From contig JANXUV010000207.1 of NCBI GenBank assembly GCA_025356085.1, forward strand, positions 1 through 34,650: a stretch of DNA of 34,650 nucleotides, read 5' to 3'. Positions 26,380 through 34,424 of this stretch are shown here, in pieces. This stretch comes from Betaproteobacteria bacterium. GTDB lineage: Bacteria; Pseudomonadota; Gammaproteobacteria; Burkholderiales; SG8-39. A program made the translations under genes and the position numbers. Each line of letters opens with the position of its first letter. Positions within the stretch are counted from its first letter, which is position 1. The notes beneath the pieces are model-generated. The model was not told where the DNA came from and searched no databases. It saw only the letters and a list, made by a program, of their open reading frames with translations.

Positions 26380-29187
26380 CTAGGCGAGGTCCGGCTCGCC
26401 GCAATGCTTCAGTATTTCGGCGCGTACGGCGTCGCGCAGCTTCACCGCTGCGGCCCAGTCGCCGCCTTCCGGGGCAATGGGCGTGCCGACGATCACCGAG
26501 ACCGCCGCGCGGCGCAGAACCCAGGTCCCGTCGCGCAGCACCGAGCGCACGCCGCGCAGCGCCACCGGCACCACCGGGATGCCGGCCTGCGCCGCGGCCT
26601 GGAAGGCGCCAGTGCGAAAGCCCATCAGCCCGGTCGAGCGCTGCAGCTTGCCCTCGGGGAATACGATCAGCGAGACGCCGCGCTTCGAGGCGTCGGCCAT
26701 GTCGCCCGCGTGTTCGGCGCTTTTCGCGACATCGAAGCGTTCGATGAACTGCGTGCCGAAGCCCGAGAGCAGCGCGCGCATGAGGAAATTTTCCTGGAAT
26801 TCGCGTTTGGCGACGAAGGCGAAGCCGCGATAATCGAGGATCGCGAGCAGCACCAGCGCGTCGAGATAGCTGGTGTGGTTCACCGCCAGGACCATGGGGG
26901 ATTTGATCTCCAGGTTTTCCTTGCCCGCCACCGCAACGGGAATACCGGAAAGAACCAGGAACCACTTTGAGACGGATTTCCCGACCGACCAGCACGCTCT
27001 GACCGGCAGGAGAAGCGATGCAAGCAATACGAAGGGAATCAGCGCTGCAAAAACCACGTAAGCGCGCAGCGCGAACAGCGCGCCGCCGAGGGTGCGCAGG
27101 CCGCGGCGCAGCTGCGGCGCGGCGCCGGCGAGCAGCAGGCGCGCGAACTGAAGCCACACCGCGCCGCCGGTGACCGCGGAGGGCCCGCGCTCGTAGAATT
27201 CGCGCGCGGCGACGCGGCGAATCTTTCCGCTGGAGGTCTTCGGCACGGTCGCGGGCGGCGCGAGCACGATGTCGTCGGCGGGGGCGCCGATCAGGCTCAC
27301 CGCCAGTTCGTTGATCATTCGCCTCAGGTCGTCGTGCCGCGAGGGATCGCGGTCCTTCATCTCCGCCAGCACCACCACGCGCTCGGTGCCGGTGGCGGCG
27401 TCCTGGCTGCCGAATACGGCCACGCAGCCGCGCCGCACGCCGGCGAGGTCGCCCACGGCCTGCTCCAGTTCATAGGGACTGATATTGCGGCCGCCGCGGA
27501 TGATGATGTCCTTCTCCCGCCCGGTCAGGAAAAGCGTGCCCTGCGACAGGTAGGCGCGGTCCCCGGTGTTCAGCCAGTCGCCGCTGCCGAACAATGTCTT
27601 CGTCGCCTCCGGATTTCGGTAATAGCCCGAGGTGGAGGAGGGGCCGTGAAACTGCAGCTGGCCTTCCTGCCGGTCCGGCAGTTCCAGTCCCGCGGTGTCC
27701 ACCACGCGAATGTCATGGCCGGGTATCGGCGTACCGCAGCCGATGACGATCAACGGCGAGGCTTCATTGGCTGCCGCCTCTATTGCTTCGCCCGTTCGCG
27801 TGAAGCGCTCGCGGTCGAGGCGGTCGGCGATCCAGGGCGTGCCGGGTACGGTGATCGCCACGCCGACCGAGGATTCCGCGAGGCCGTAGGAGGGCGACAG
27901 GCAATTCTTGCGCAGCCCCCATTTCGCGAAGCGCTTCTCGAATTTGACGATGGTGTCCGGGCTGACCGGCTCGGCGGCGTTGAAGGCGAAGCGCCACGTC
28001 GAAAGATCGATGCCTTCCATATCCTCGTCCGGGATGCGGCGGAGGCAGAGCTCGAAGGAAAAATTCGGTCCGCCCGACAGCGTGCCGCGATGGCGGTGGA
28101 TGGCGCGCAGCCAGCTTGAAGGCCGCGACAGGAAGGCAAGCGGCGACATCAGCACCGTCGGGAAGCCGAGCACCAGCGAGGCGAAGTTGGCGCCGATCAG
28201 GCCGAGGTCGTGATAGAGCGGCAGCCAGCTCACGAACACGTCCGACGCGCTGGTGTTCACCGCCGCGCCCATCGCGCGCACGTTAGCCATCAGGTTGGCG
28301 TGCGAGAGCACCACGCCCTTCGGATTGCCTGTGCTGCCGGAGGTGTACTGCAGGAAGCCCGTCTCGCCGGGATTGCCGTGCACCGGATTGAAGTTCTTCC
28401 CGGATGAGGAATTCAAATCGGCGGGAGTCAAAATCAATCCCAATGATTCCACCTGCGCCCGCAGCAGCCAGGCGAGCGGCTTCGCCTCCGGGATGGTGAT
28501 CATGATGTTCGCGCCTGCGCTCTTGAGTATCCCCACATGGCGCGTCATGTGGTCTTCGATGGTGGTCAGCCGCGCCGGTGGATACAGCGGCACCGGCACG
28601 CCGCCCGCGAGCAACACGCCGTAGAACGAATAGAGGTATTCCTTGCAGGTGGGCAGCATGATCGCCACCATCTGCCCGTGCTGCAGGCCCGCCTGCGCGA
28701 GGCGGGCGGCGTAGCCCATCGCGCCGTCCCAGAGCGCGCGGTAGCTGAGCGGGGATTCCTGGTGCTCCTCGTACATGAATACCGTCAGCCGGTCCGGCTG
28801 ACGATCGACGTGGTACTGCAACGCTTCGGTCAGCGTGCGCGCCTGTGATTCCGTTGGCGGACGCATGCCTTCGCCCTGTGCCAGGCTTGAGACCTGGGAT
28901 GCGCCGCGATCGGCGGCGCGTGGCGCCTGGCCGGTACTGGAGAGCAGGAAACGCAGCAGATCGCGCGGCGTTTCCGCGGTCGCCAGCGCCTGCTCCGGCA
29001 GTGCGATGCCGAACTCCTTCTCAAGCCGAAGCACGAGCTCGACGCGCGCCAGGCTGTCGAGGCCCAGTTCCCTTTCGAGCGAGCTGTCGAGCGCCGCATG
29101 AGGTTCGACGTGGGGCCGTGCCTCTTTCGCCACCGCAACGACGACGTCGAGCAGACGTTCCGGTCTGATTTCTCGGGTAGATTCCAT
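26380..29187 (-). CDS. ACP / fatty-acyl-AMP ligase-like / PlsC acyltransferase fusion
   Basis: Trifunctional-looking protein of 935 aa starting at ATG 29187 (the longer ORF to 30177 is antisense to the response regulator). Residues 1-85 are an acyl carrier domain with the phosphopantetheine serine in ELGLDSLARVEL (Ser45). Residues about 115-685 are an AMP-forming ligase, with the P-loop YTSGSTGNPKGVVLSH near 285, SWLPLYHDLGLIG, YGLAESSVG, and the hinge region LFLTGREKDIIIRGGRN. The PLYPPARLTTIEDH and LPLYHD segments resemble fatty-acyl-AMP ligases more than acyl-CoA synthetases. Two hydrophobic segments follow (around 705-735), then a PlsC domain with NHTSYLD (HX4D, about 769) and FPEGK. Inferred role: activates a fatty acid, loads it on its own carrier, and transfers it to a lysolipid, as E. 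coli Aas does with a separate ACP. Confidence 0.85.
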   Translation of the reverse strand: MESTREIRPERLLDVVVAVAKEARPHVEPHAALDSSLERELGLDSLARVELVLRLEKEFGIALPEQALATAETPRDLLRFLLSSTGQAPRAADRGASQVSSLAQGEGMRPPTESQARTLTEALQYHVDRQPDRLTVFMYEEHQESPLSYRALWDGAMGYAARLAQAGLQHGQMVAIMLPTCKEYLYSFYGVLLAGGVPVPLYPPARLTTIEDHMTRHVGILKSAGANIMITIPEAKPLAWLLRAQVESLGLILTPADLNSSSGKNFNPVHGNPGETGFLQYTSGSTGNPKGVVLSHANLMANVRAMGAAVNTSASDVFVSWLPLYHDLGLIGANFASLVLGFPTVLMSPLAFLSRPSSWLRAIHRHRGTLSGGPNFSFELCLRRIPDEDMEGIDLSTWRFAFNAAEPVSPDTIVKFEKRFAKWGLRKNCLSPSYGLAESSVGVAITVPGTPWIADRLDRERFTRTGEAIEAAANEASPLIVIGCGTPIPGHDIRVVDTAGLELPDRQEGQLQFHGPSSTSGYYRNPEATKTLFGSGDWLNTGDRAYLSQGTLFLTGREKDIIIRGGRNISPYELEQAVGDLAGVRRGCVAVFGSQDAATGTERVVVLAEMKDRDPSRHDDLRRMINELAVSLIGAPADDIVLAPPATVPKTSSGKIRRVAAREFYERGPSAVTGGAVWLQFARLLLAGAAPQLRRGLRTLGGALFALRAYVVFAALIPFVLLASLLLPVRACWSVGKSVSKWFLVLSGIPVAVAGKENLEIKSPMVLAVNHTSYLDALVLLAILDYRGFAFVAKREFQENFLMRALLSGFGTQFIERFDVAKSAEHAGDMADASKRGVSLIVFPEGKLQRSTGLMGFRTGAFQAAAQAGIPVVPVALRGVRSVLRDGTWVLRRAAVSVIVGTPIAPEGGDWAAAVKLRDAVRAEILKHCGEPDLA

Positions 29188-29238
29188 TATCCTGCCGGTA
29201 ATCGGTGAGTGTACACGGCTCTCCGGAGGGCATTCGCG

Positions 29239-30081
29239 ATGGCGAACGACAGTCGAATTTCCGTTTTCTCGAGCGAGAACCGCGCGAACGTCGCGATCTA
29301 TCCGCTCGACGTGTTCGTGCTGACCGACCTCGGCACGGAGCAGATCCGCGGCGGTGCCACCGCGCTGCCGCCCGACGCGCTCGGGCTGCTGGTGCTCATG
29401 GACGGCAAGGCCACGATCGGCGATCTGGAACAAAAAGCGCCGCACATCCCCTCGCAGGTGCTGCGCGACCTGGTGCGTGCGCTGCTGGCCGGCGCCATGG
29501 TGCGCGCGGCCACCGTCAGCGAAACCGACGGCCTGGATTTCAGCGCCTACTTCAGCGCCCTCGGCGCCAGTCCGGAGCCCTCCGCGGGCGCCAAAGCGAG
29601 CGCCGGCCGCGAGGCCGCAAGCGGCACGCCCCAACTCGAGCGTTCCGGCTACTACGTCAGCATCGCGCGCCGCGCGGTCGCGGCGAAGAGCCCGCGCGGC
29701 GGCGCGAAGTGGAAGGCGTTCCTGGTGGAGGACGACCCCGATGTCTCCAGGCTGGTCGCGCGCCTGCTCGCCGGCGAAGGCTTCGAGGTGAGCGTGGCCG
29801 CAAATCGCCACGAGGTCGTCGCCGGGCTGCGCCAACCGCTGTTGCCCGATGTGGTGATCCTGGACGTCATGCTGCCGGACGTGAACGGCTTCGACATCCT
29901 GCAGAAGCTCAAAGCGCACCCCGCACTCAAGGCGGTACCGGTGATCATGCTCACCGCCGACGCGGCGCGCGAAAGCGTGATGCGCGGGCTGGCAGGCGGC
30001 GCCGACGGCTACATCACCAAGCCGTTCGAGCGGGAGAAGCTGCTCGGCGGCGTGCGCGCGGTACTGGGCTTGGGCGGCTGA
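29239..30081 (+). CDS. response regulator with unrecognised N-terminal domain
   Basis: Two-part protein of 280 aa. The start is ATG at 29239 with GGAGG eight bases upstream; the ORF-track start at 29209 is less likely. Residues about 160-278 are a complete receiver domain: acidic pocket EDD (164-166), phospho-acceptor Asp209 in VVILDVMLPD, Thr239 and Lys261 in ITKPFE. Residues 1-105 have no recognised output motif. The segment ALPPDALGLLVLMDGKATIG and the helices after it recall PqqD-like or winged-helix modules that read L...LLxLxDGxxTIxxL. A low-complexity Ala/Ser/Gly linker (108-135) joins them. No histidine kinase is adjacent; the gene is divergent from the acyl ligase fusion across 51 bases. 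Confidence 0.85.
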   Translation: MANDSRISVFSSENRANVAIYPLDVFVLTDLGTEQIRGGATALPPDALGLLVLMDGKATIGDLEQKAPHIPSQVLRDLVRALLAGAMVRAATVSETDGLDFSAYFSALGASPEPSAGAKASAGREAASGTPQLERSGYYVSIARRAVAAKSPRGGAKWKAFLVEDDPDVSRLVARLLAGEGFEVSVAANRHEVVAGLRQPLLPDVVILDVMLPDVNGFDILQKLKAHPALKAVPVIMLTADAARESVMRGLAGGADGYITKPFEREKLLGGVRAVLGLGG

Positions 30082-30088
30082 CGCGCCG

Positions 30089-31225
30089 CTAGTCGAAGCC
30101 GACGATCTCCACCCAGTTCGAGCCTTTTCCGGTCGGGTACTTCTGCAGCAGCGCCAGCGCGCCGCTGGAGCCGTCAATCGAGAACACCGAGATCGTCTCC
30201 GACTTCTCGCCGGACACCACCAGGTACTTTCCCCTGGGCTCGATGGCGAAGCCGCGCGGCTGCTTTTCGACCGGAGTGCTTGCGAGGTAGCTCAGCTTGC
30301 CGGTGGCGCCGTCCACGCCAAAGGCGCCCAGAGTGCTGCTGGTGCGCTCCGCGGCATACAGGAATTTGCCGTTCGGTGTGAGGTGCAGGTCCGATGCCCA
30401 AATGTCGCTGGCAACATCGCGCGGCGTCTGGCCCGGGGCGATCGGCGCGCGCGGCGCGCCGGGAACGAGCTTGGTGTCGGCGGGCAGCGCCGAGGCGGAG
30501 CCGGCTTCCGTCAATAGCCCGGTCTTCGCATCCAGCGCCAGCGTGGTCACCGTGGCGGTCAGTTCGTTCAGCAGGTAGACGAATTTGTTGTCGGCCGAGA
30601 CGATGATGTGGCGCGGCCCGGTGCCCGCCTTCATCTGCACCACCGCGGGCGTGTTCGACGCCAGCCTGCCGGCCTTAGCGTCCAGCTTGAACTGGAAGAT
30701 CTGGTCGGTGCCGAGGTGCGGCACGAACACGTAGCGGTTGGTCTGGTCGGTGATGATCGAATGTGCGTTACGTCCGGTGGGAATCACCTGAAGCGGATCG
30801 GACACCTTGCCGTCCTTGCCGATCGCGTTCAGGCCGACCTGGTGGCCGCCATAGGAGGCGCCGAGCAGGAAGCGGCCGGACTTGTCCGCCGAGATGTAGG
30901 GATAGCTCTCCGCCAGTGCGCCGCCCGAGAGCTGTGTCAGCGCGCCAGTGTTGCGGTCGATGGCGTAGGTGAGGACAGCGTAGGGCTTGGAGCGGACCGC
31001 GGCATAGAGAAACCGCTTATCGGGGCTGGCGGCCATCGGCATCACCAGGTTGCCGGCCTTCACGCGGGCGCCCGGCTTTAGTGCGCCGTCCGGCTGCAGC
31101 GTGTAGACGCCGATATCGCCGTCTTCGGCGTTCGACACGTAGACGAAGGTCGCCGCTGGTGCGGCGGCGGCCGTGCTCATGAATATGAAAAAAAGGATGG
31201 TCTTGCTCAGGCTGGTGAAGTGCAT
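30089..31225 (-). CDS. secreted lactonase-family beta-propeller (YncE/Pgl-like)
   Basis: Seven-bladed propeller of the lactonase family (6-phosphogluconolactonase YbhE-like fold). The ATG at 31225 with GGGAGG five bases upstream gives 378 aa; the longer ORF is antisense to the Bug gene. It begins with a signal peptide (MHFTSLSKTILFFIFMSTAAAAPAA), so it is periplasmic, unlike cytosolic Pgl, and may be a YncE-like binding or redox-associated protein. Repeated blade motifs include FVYVSNAEDGDIGVYTL, SPDKRFLYAAVRS, ADNKFVYLLNELTATV, and TPNGKFLYAAERTSSTLGAF. It is divergent from the Bug gene over only 45 bases. Confidence 0.85.
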   Translation of the reverse strand: MHFTSLSKTILFFIFMSTAAAAPAATFVYVSNAEDGDIGVYTLQPDGALKPGARVKAGNLVMPMAASPDKRFLYAAVRSKPYAVLTYAIDRNTGALTQLSGGALAESYPYISADKSGRFLLGASYGGHQVGLNAIGKDGKVSDPLQVIPTGRNAHSIITDQTNRYVFVPHLGTDQIFQFKLDAKAGRLASNTPAVVQMKAGTGPRHIIVSADNKFVYLLNELTATVTTLALDAKTGLLTEAGSASALPADTKLVPGAPRAPIAPGQTPRDVASDIWASDLHLTPNGKFLYAAERTSSTLGAFGVDGATGKLSYLASTPVEKQPRGFAIEPRGKYLVVSGEKSETISVFSIDGSSGALALLQKYPTGKGSNWVEIVGFD

Positions 31226-31254
31226 GGTTCCCTCCCAGGAATTGGTGCGGTCAA

Positions 31255-31264
31255 AGTGTAGACT
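31255..31264. promoter_or_regulatory. symmetric divergent -10 region between lactonase and Bug genes
   Basis: AGTGTAGACT contains TAGACT on the plus strand (31259-31264, six bases before the Bug ATG) and TACACT on the minus strand (31260-31255, 29 bases before the lactonase ATG). The two -10 candidates share two base pairs at the centre, so one melted region could serve both directions. The lactonase side has a normal ribosome binding site, while the Bug side has none. Confidence 0.5.
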
Positions 31265-31270
31265 ATTTGC

Positions 31271-32233
31271 ATGCATCATTTGGTCGCCGCGTTGTGCACC
31301 GCACTCATGCTCCTGCCGGCTGCCGCGCGCGCGCAGTATCCCGAGCGACCGATCAATGTGATCGTCGCGTACTCGCCCGGTGGCGGCACCGACCTGATTG
31401 CGCGCGCAATTGCACCTTTCATCGAGAAGAATCTCGGCGGCGGCGCCCGTCTTGTGGTGGTCAACCGCGCGGGCGCGGGCGGCGAGATCGGCTTCGCTGC
31501 GCTCGCAGCCGCGGCGCCGGACGGCTACACCATCGGCTTCGTCAACACGCCGCCGCTGCTGACGATTCCGATCGAGCGCCCGGCGCAGTTCGGCTGGCAG
31601 CGCTACGAGTATCTCGGCAACATCATCGACGACCCCTGCAATTTCTCGGTGCACGCGGATACCGACATCAAGGATCTCAAGCAGCTGGCCGCCTACGCGA
31701 AGGCGAATCCGGGCGTGGTCACGGTGGGCACCACCGGCATCGGCTCGGACGATCACCTCGCGATGCTGATGTTCGGGCGCGCCGCTGGCGTGCAGCTGCG
31801 CCATATCCCGTTCAAGGGCTCGGCCGATGTGCGCGCCGCCATCTCCGGCAAACAGATCACCGTCGCCGCGATCAACATCGGCGAGGCCATGCAGTATCAG
31901 AAGGGCGGCACGCCGCTGCGCAATCTTGTGCAGATGAGTCCCGCGCGCACCAACCTCGCGCCGGACCTCGCGACCGCGCGCGAGCAGGGCTACGACATCG
32001 AACTCTCGTCGCTGCGCGGCATGGTCGCGCCTAAAGGGCTGCCGCCGGAGATTCGCGACCGGCTCGTCAAGGCGATCGAGCGCTCGGTGGCCGATCCGGA
32101 ATTTCAGGCGAAGGCGGTGCAGTTCTTCTCGCCCCTTCGCTACCTGCCTCCCGCGCAGTACGAGACGCTGGTGCGCGAGGCCGACACGACCTACCGCCTG
32201 CTGTGGAAGGAATTGCCCTGGGCGGACAAGTAG
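31271..32233 (+). CDS. Bug-family (TctC) tripartite tricarboxylate transporter solute-binding protein
   Basis: Periplasmic solute receptor of the Bug family, which is greatly expanded in betaproteobacteria. A signal peptide (MHHLVAALCTALMLLPAAARA) precedes the mature start QYPERPINVIVAYSPGGGTD, the family hallmark. AGAGGEIGFAALAAAAPDGYT and GVTTIGTTG-like VVTVGTTGIGSDDHLA follow, and 320 aa is normal. No tctA or tctB membrane subunits are present, so it is an orphan receptor. The ATG has no Shine-Dalgarno sequence and lies six bases after TAGACT, suggesting a leaderless message. Convergent with the amidohydrolase six bases downstream; the ligand is unknown. Confidence 0.93.
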   Translation: MHHLVAALCTALMLLPAAARAQYPERPINVIVAYSPGGGTDLIARAIAPFIEKNLGGGARLVVVNRAGAGGEIGFAALAAAAPDGYTIGFVNTPPLLTIPIERPAQFGWQRYEYLGNIIDDPCNFSVHADTDIKDLKQLAAYAKANPGVVTVGTTGIGSDDHLAMLMFGRAAGVQLRHIPFKGSADVRAAISGKQITVAAINIGEAMQYQKGGTPLRNLVQMSPARTNLAPDLATAREQGYDIELSSLRGMVAPKGLPPEIRDRLVKAIERSVADPEFQAKAVQFFSPLRYLPPAQYETLVREADTTYRLLWKELPWADK

Positions 32234-32239
32234 TTCTGC

Positions 32240-33913
32240 TCAGGACCTGAGAACCGTCCCTGCCGCGGCGCCGGTCAGCGCGCCCTTTTCCCAGGTCACT
32301 GCGCCGTTCACGACCGTATATTCGATGCCCTGCGAGCGCATCACCATGCGCTTGGCGCCGCCGGGCAGGTCGTAGAGCCGTTCAGGGCGCCCCATCGAGC
32401 CGACGGTAGCGGGATCGAAGATCGCGATATCGGCCGCCCATCCCGGCTGCACGCGGCCGCGGTCCTTGATGCCAAAGAAGTCCGCAGGATCCGAAGTCAT
32501 GCGCCGCACCGCTTCCTCCAGCGTTAGCACTTTCTTTTCCCGCACCCAAGTACCGAGCATGTAGCTCGGGTAGCCCGAGTCGCAGAGCATGTCCAGGTGC
32601 GCGCCGCCATCGCCCAGGCCCAGCAGCATGTCCGGATTGTTGAGGATTTCGGCCATCCGGTCGACGCGATTATTGAACGAGATCATGGTGAACTCGTTGT
32701 CAAGGTCGTCGGCGAGAGTGAGATCGAGGAAGGCGTCGACGCCATCCTTTCCCTGCACGGCGGCAACTTCAGCGACGGTTTGGCCTTCCCATTTTTTTAA
32801 GTTTGAAGATTTGACTTCATGAACCGTAATGCGCTCCCAGTTTCCAAAAGCTGCGGGACGCTTCAGTTCTTCGCGAAATTGATTCCTGAAATTCTGGTCT
32901 CTATACACGGAGGCCTGCGCCTCCTTCGATTTGTCTTCGAACACGCGTTTCCACGACGGGAAGGCGGCAAAGGAGAACGGGTTGCGCATGTTGATTTCGC
33001 GCGTGAGCGGCAAGGGCGAGGTCTGCGGCCGCGCGCCGCGCGCGATCATCGGCGCGGCCTTGCGCAGCGAGGTGCGCACCGCCTCCGAGATGTCGTCGCG
33101 GTCGAACATGGCGATGAAGGTGATCGGCCGTGCGCTTTCGGTGAGCATGAAATCGAGGAGTTCGAGTTCCGGCTCTTCCATCACCCCGATCTGCTTGGTC
33201 ATGGCGATCTCGATCGAGCCCTTGCCGCGCTCCCTCAGCGCGTTGCAGTAGCCCTTCAGCTCTTCGCGGCTTGCGTTGCGGCAGGCGAGCGGGCGGCCGG
33301 CGTAGCCCATGTGCTGGTTGAGAAGCGTGCTGGAGAAGCCGAAGGCGCCGGCATCGACCGCTTCTCCCAGTAATTTTTTTATTTCGCTCAATTCAACGGC
33401 AGAAGCGGCGCGCTCCATCGACGCCTCGCCCATCACGTAATGCCGGAACGGCGTCAGCGGCGCGAGGAATCCAAGGTTGAGGGAAGGCTTGCGCGCCGCG
33501 GCGGCATCCATGAACTCAGGAAAGCTCTCCCAGTCCCAGGTGATGCCTTGGTCGAGTACCTCGAAGGGGATCGCCTCCACGTTCACCAGATCCCGCATCG
33601 CGATCTCGCGCGTCTCGGGCCGGCAGGGCGCGATGCCGACGCCGCAGTTGCCCATCACCACCGAGGTCACGCCGTGCCAGGAGGAGGGCGTCAGCGCGCC
33701 GTCCCAGCAGATCTGCGCGTCGTAGTGGGTGTGCGGGTCGATGAAACCTGGCGCGACTGCCAGGCCATCGGCGTCGATGGTTCTTTTGGCCCCGTCGCTG
33801 CATTTGCCGACCTGAACTATCTTCCCGTCCGAAATCGCGATATCGGCGCGGCGCCCCGGCGCGCCGGTGCCGTCGATCACAAGCCCGTTCTTGATGAGGA
33901 GGTCGCAAGTCAT
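32240..33913 (-). CDS. N-acyl-D-amino-acid deacylase-like amidohydrolase
   Basis: Metal-dependent hydrolase of the amidohydrolase superfamily, D-aminoacylase branch, 557 aa from ATG 33913. MTCDLLIKNGLVIDGTG is the typical N-terminal strand region and PGFIDPHTHYDAQ the HxH metal motif. MGNCGVGIAP follows, and FSSTLLNQHMGYAGRP and LGLGDGGAHLDMLCDSGYP (catalytic Asp region) come later. The substrate could be an N-acyl-D-amino acid or another amide. Residues 355-378 use A/T-ending codons (see patch). TAGACT lies 11 bases upstream of the start and no Shine-Dalgarno sequence is visible. It is adjacent to the Bug receptor, which may supply its substrate; that is inference. Confidence 0.9.
   Translation of the reverse strand: MTCDLLIKNGLVIDGTGAPGRRADIAISDGKIVQVGKCSDGAKRTIDADGLAVAPGFIDPHTHYDAQICWDGALTPSSWHGVTSVVMGNCGVGIAPCRPETREIAMRDLVNVEAIPFEVLDQGITWDWESFPEFMDAAAARKPSLNLGFLAPLTPFRHYVMGEASMERAASAVELSEIKKLLGEAVDAGAFGFSSTLLNQHMGYAGRPLACRNASREELKGYCNALRERGKGSIEIAMTKQIGVMEEPELELLDFMLTESARPITFIAMFDRDDISEAVRTSLRKAAPMIARGARPQTSPLPLTREINMRNPFSFAAFPSWKRVFEDKSKEAQASVYRDQNFRNQFREELKRPAAFGNWERITVHEVKSSNLKKWEGQTVAEVAAVQGKDGVDAFLDLTLADDLDNEFTMISFNNRVDRMAEILNNPDMLLGLGDGGAHLDMLCDSGYPSYMLGTWVREKKVLTLEEAVRRMTSDPADFFGIKDRGRVQPGWAADIAIFDPATVGSMGRPERLYDLPGGAKRMVMRSQGIEYTVVNGAVTWEKGALTGAAAGTVLRS
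32780..32851 (-). other. low-GC3 codon patch inside the amidohydrolase
   Basis: A run of 24 codons with about one third G/C at third positions (including TTA, AAA AAA, TCT, TCA, GTT, CAT), flanked by strongly GC3-rich codons. It encodes AFGNWERITVHEVKSSNLKK and is in frame, so it is not an indel artefact. Confidence 0.7.
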
Positions 33914-33924
33914 GGGTGAGCCTG

Positions 33925-33930
33925 AGTCTA
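33925..33930 (-). promoter_or_regulatory. candidate -10 element of the amidohydrolase gene
   Basis: TAGACT on the minus strand (GCTAGACTCAGG) ends 11 bases before the ATG at 33913. It is the same hexamer as upstream of the arsR-like, Bug and SRPBCC genes. The -35 is not clear. Confidence 0.4.
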
Positions 33931-34008
33931 GCGCGGCGCAGCCGAAGGCATGCGTTTTACGCGGCCAAGTGCTGCAGGAAACGCATGAAGAACGCTTCGC
34001 GGCGCGTG

Positions 34009-34014
34009 TAGACT
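34009..34014 (+). promoter_or_regulatory. candidate -10 element of the SRPBCC gene
   Basis: GTGTAGACT, the same nine bases found before the Bug gene, places TAGACT eight bases upstream of the ATG at 34023. No Shine-Dalgarno sequence fits between them, so transcription should begin at or next to the start codon. Confidence 0.45.
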
Positions 34015-34022
34015 GACCGCAC

Positions 34023-34424
34023 ATGGCTTCCATCCACAAGGAAATCCGCCTCGCCGCCAGCGCTGATGACGTCTGGGACGCGGTACGCGACGTCGGCAAC
34101 ATCCATACGCGCCTGTGTCCGGGTTTTCTCACCGATTGCCGAATGGACGGGCCGGATGCGCGCATCGTGACCTTCGGCAACGGCATGGTGGTGAAGGAAC
34201 TGATCATCGACCTGGACGAAAAGGCCCGGCGCGTCGCCTGGTCCGCCGTCGGCGGACGCATGTCGCATCACAACGCTTCGATGCGGATTTTCGCCGAGGC
34301 CGCGGATTGCCGCGCGGTGTGGATCGCCGACCTGCTGCCGAACGATCTGGCCGGCGCGATCGCCGGGATGATCGACCAGGGCCTGGCGGCGATGAAGAAG
34401 ACGCTGGAGAGGAAAGCGGCCTAG
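34023..34424 (+). CDS. SRPBCC family protein (polyketide cyclase/dehydrase-like)
   Basis: Helix-grip START-like fold protein of 133 aa with an internal hydrophobic pocket; reaction unknown. Family layout is visible: IHKEIRLAASADDVWDAVRDVGNIH at the N-terminus, then GPDARIVTFGNGMVVKELI, DEKARRVAWSAVGG, and a long C-terminal helix AGMIDQGLAAMKKTLERKAA. Its stop codon and that of the convergent aldo/keto reductase share the palindrome CTAG. It probably has a leaderless transcript. Confidence 0.88.
   Translation: MASIHKEIRLAASADDVWDAVRDVGNIHTRLCPGFLTDCRMDGPDARIVTFGNGMVVKELIIDLDEKARRVAWSAVGGRMSHHNASMRIFAEAADCRAVWIADLLPNDLAGAIAGMIDQGLAAMKKTLERKAA

Noticed and set aside
32239-32251. Palindrome CTCAGGACCTGAG between convergent Bug and amidohydrolase stops
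   Set aside because: Six-base arms with a one-base centre and no T-run; a weak terminator at best, probably chance in coding sequence.
33957-34022. Minus-strand reading VYTRREAFFMRFLQHLAA in the amidohydrolase/SRPBCC spacer
   Set aside because: Looks protein-like but is short, and the ORF continues antisense through the SRPBCC gene; no family recognised.
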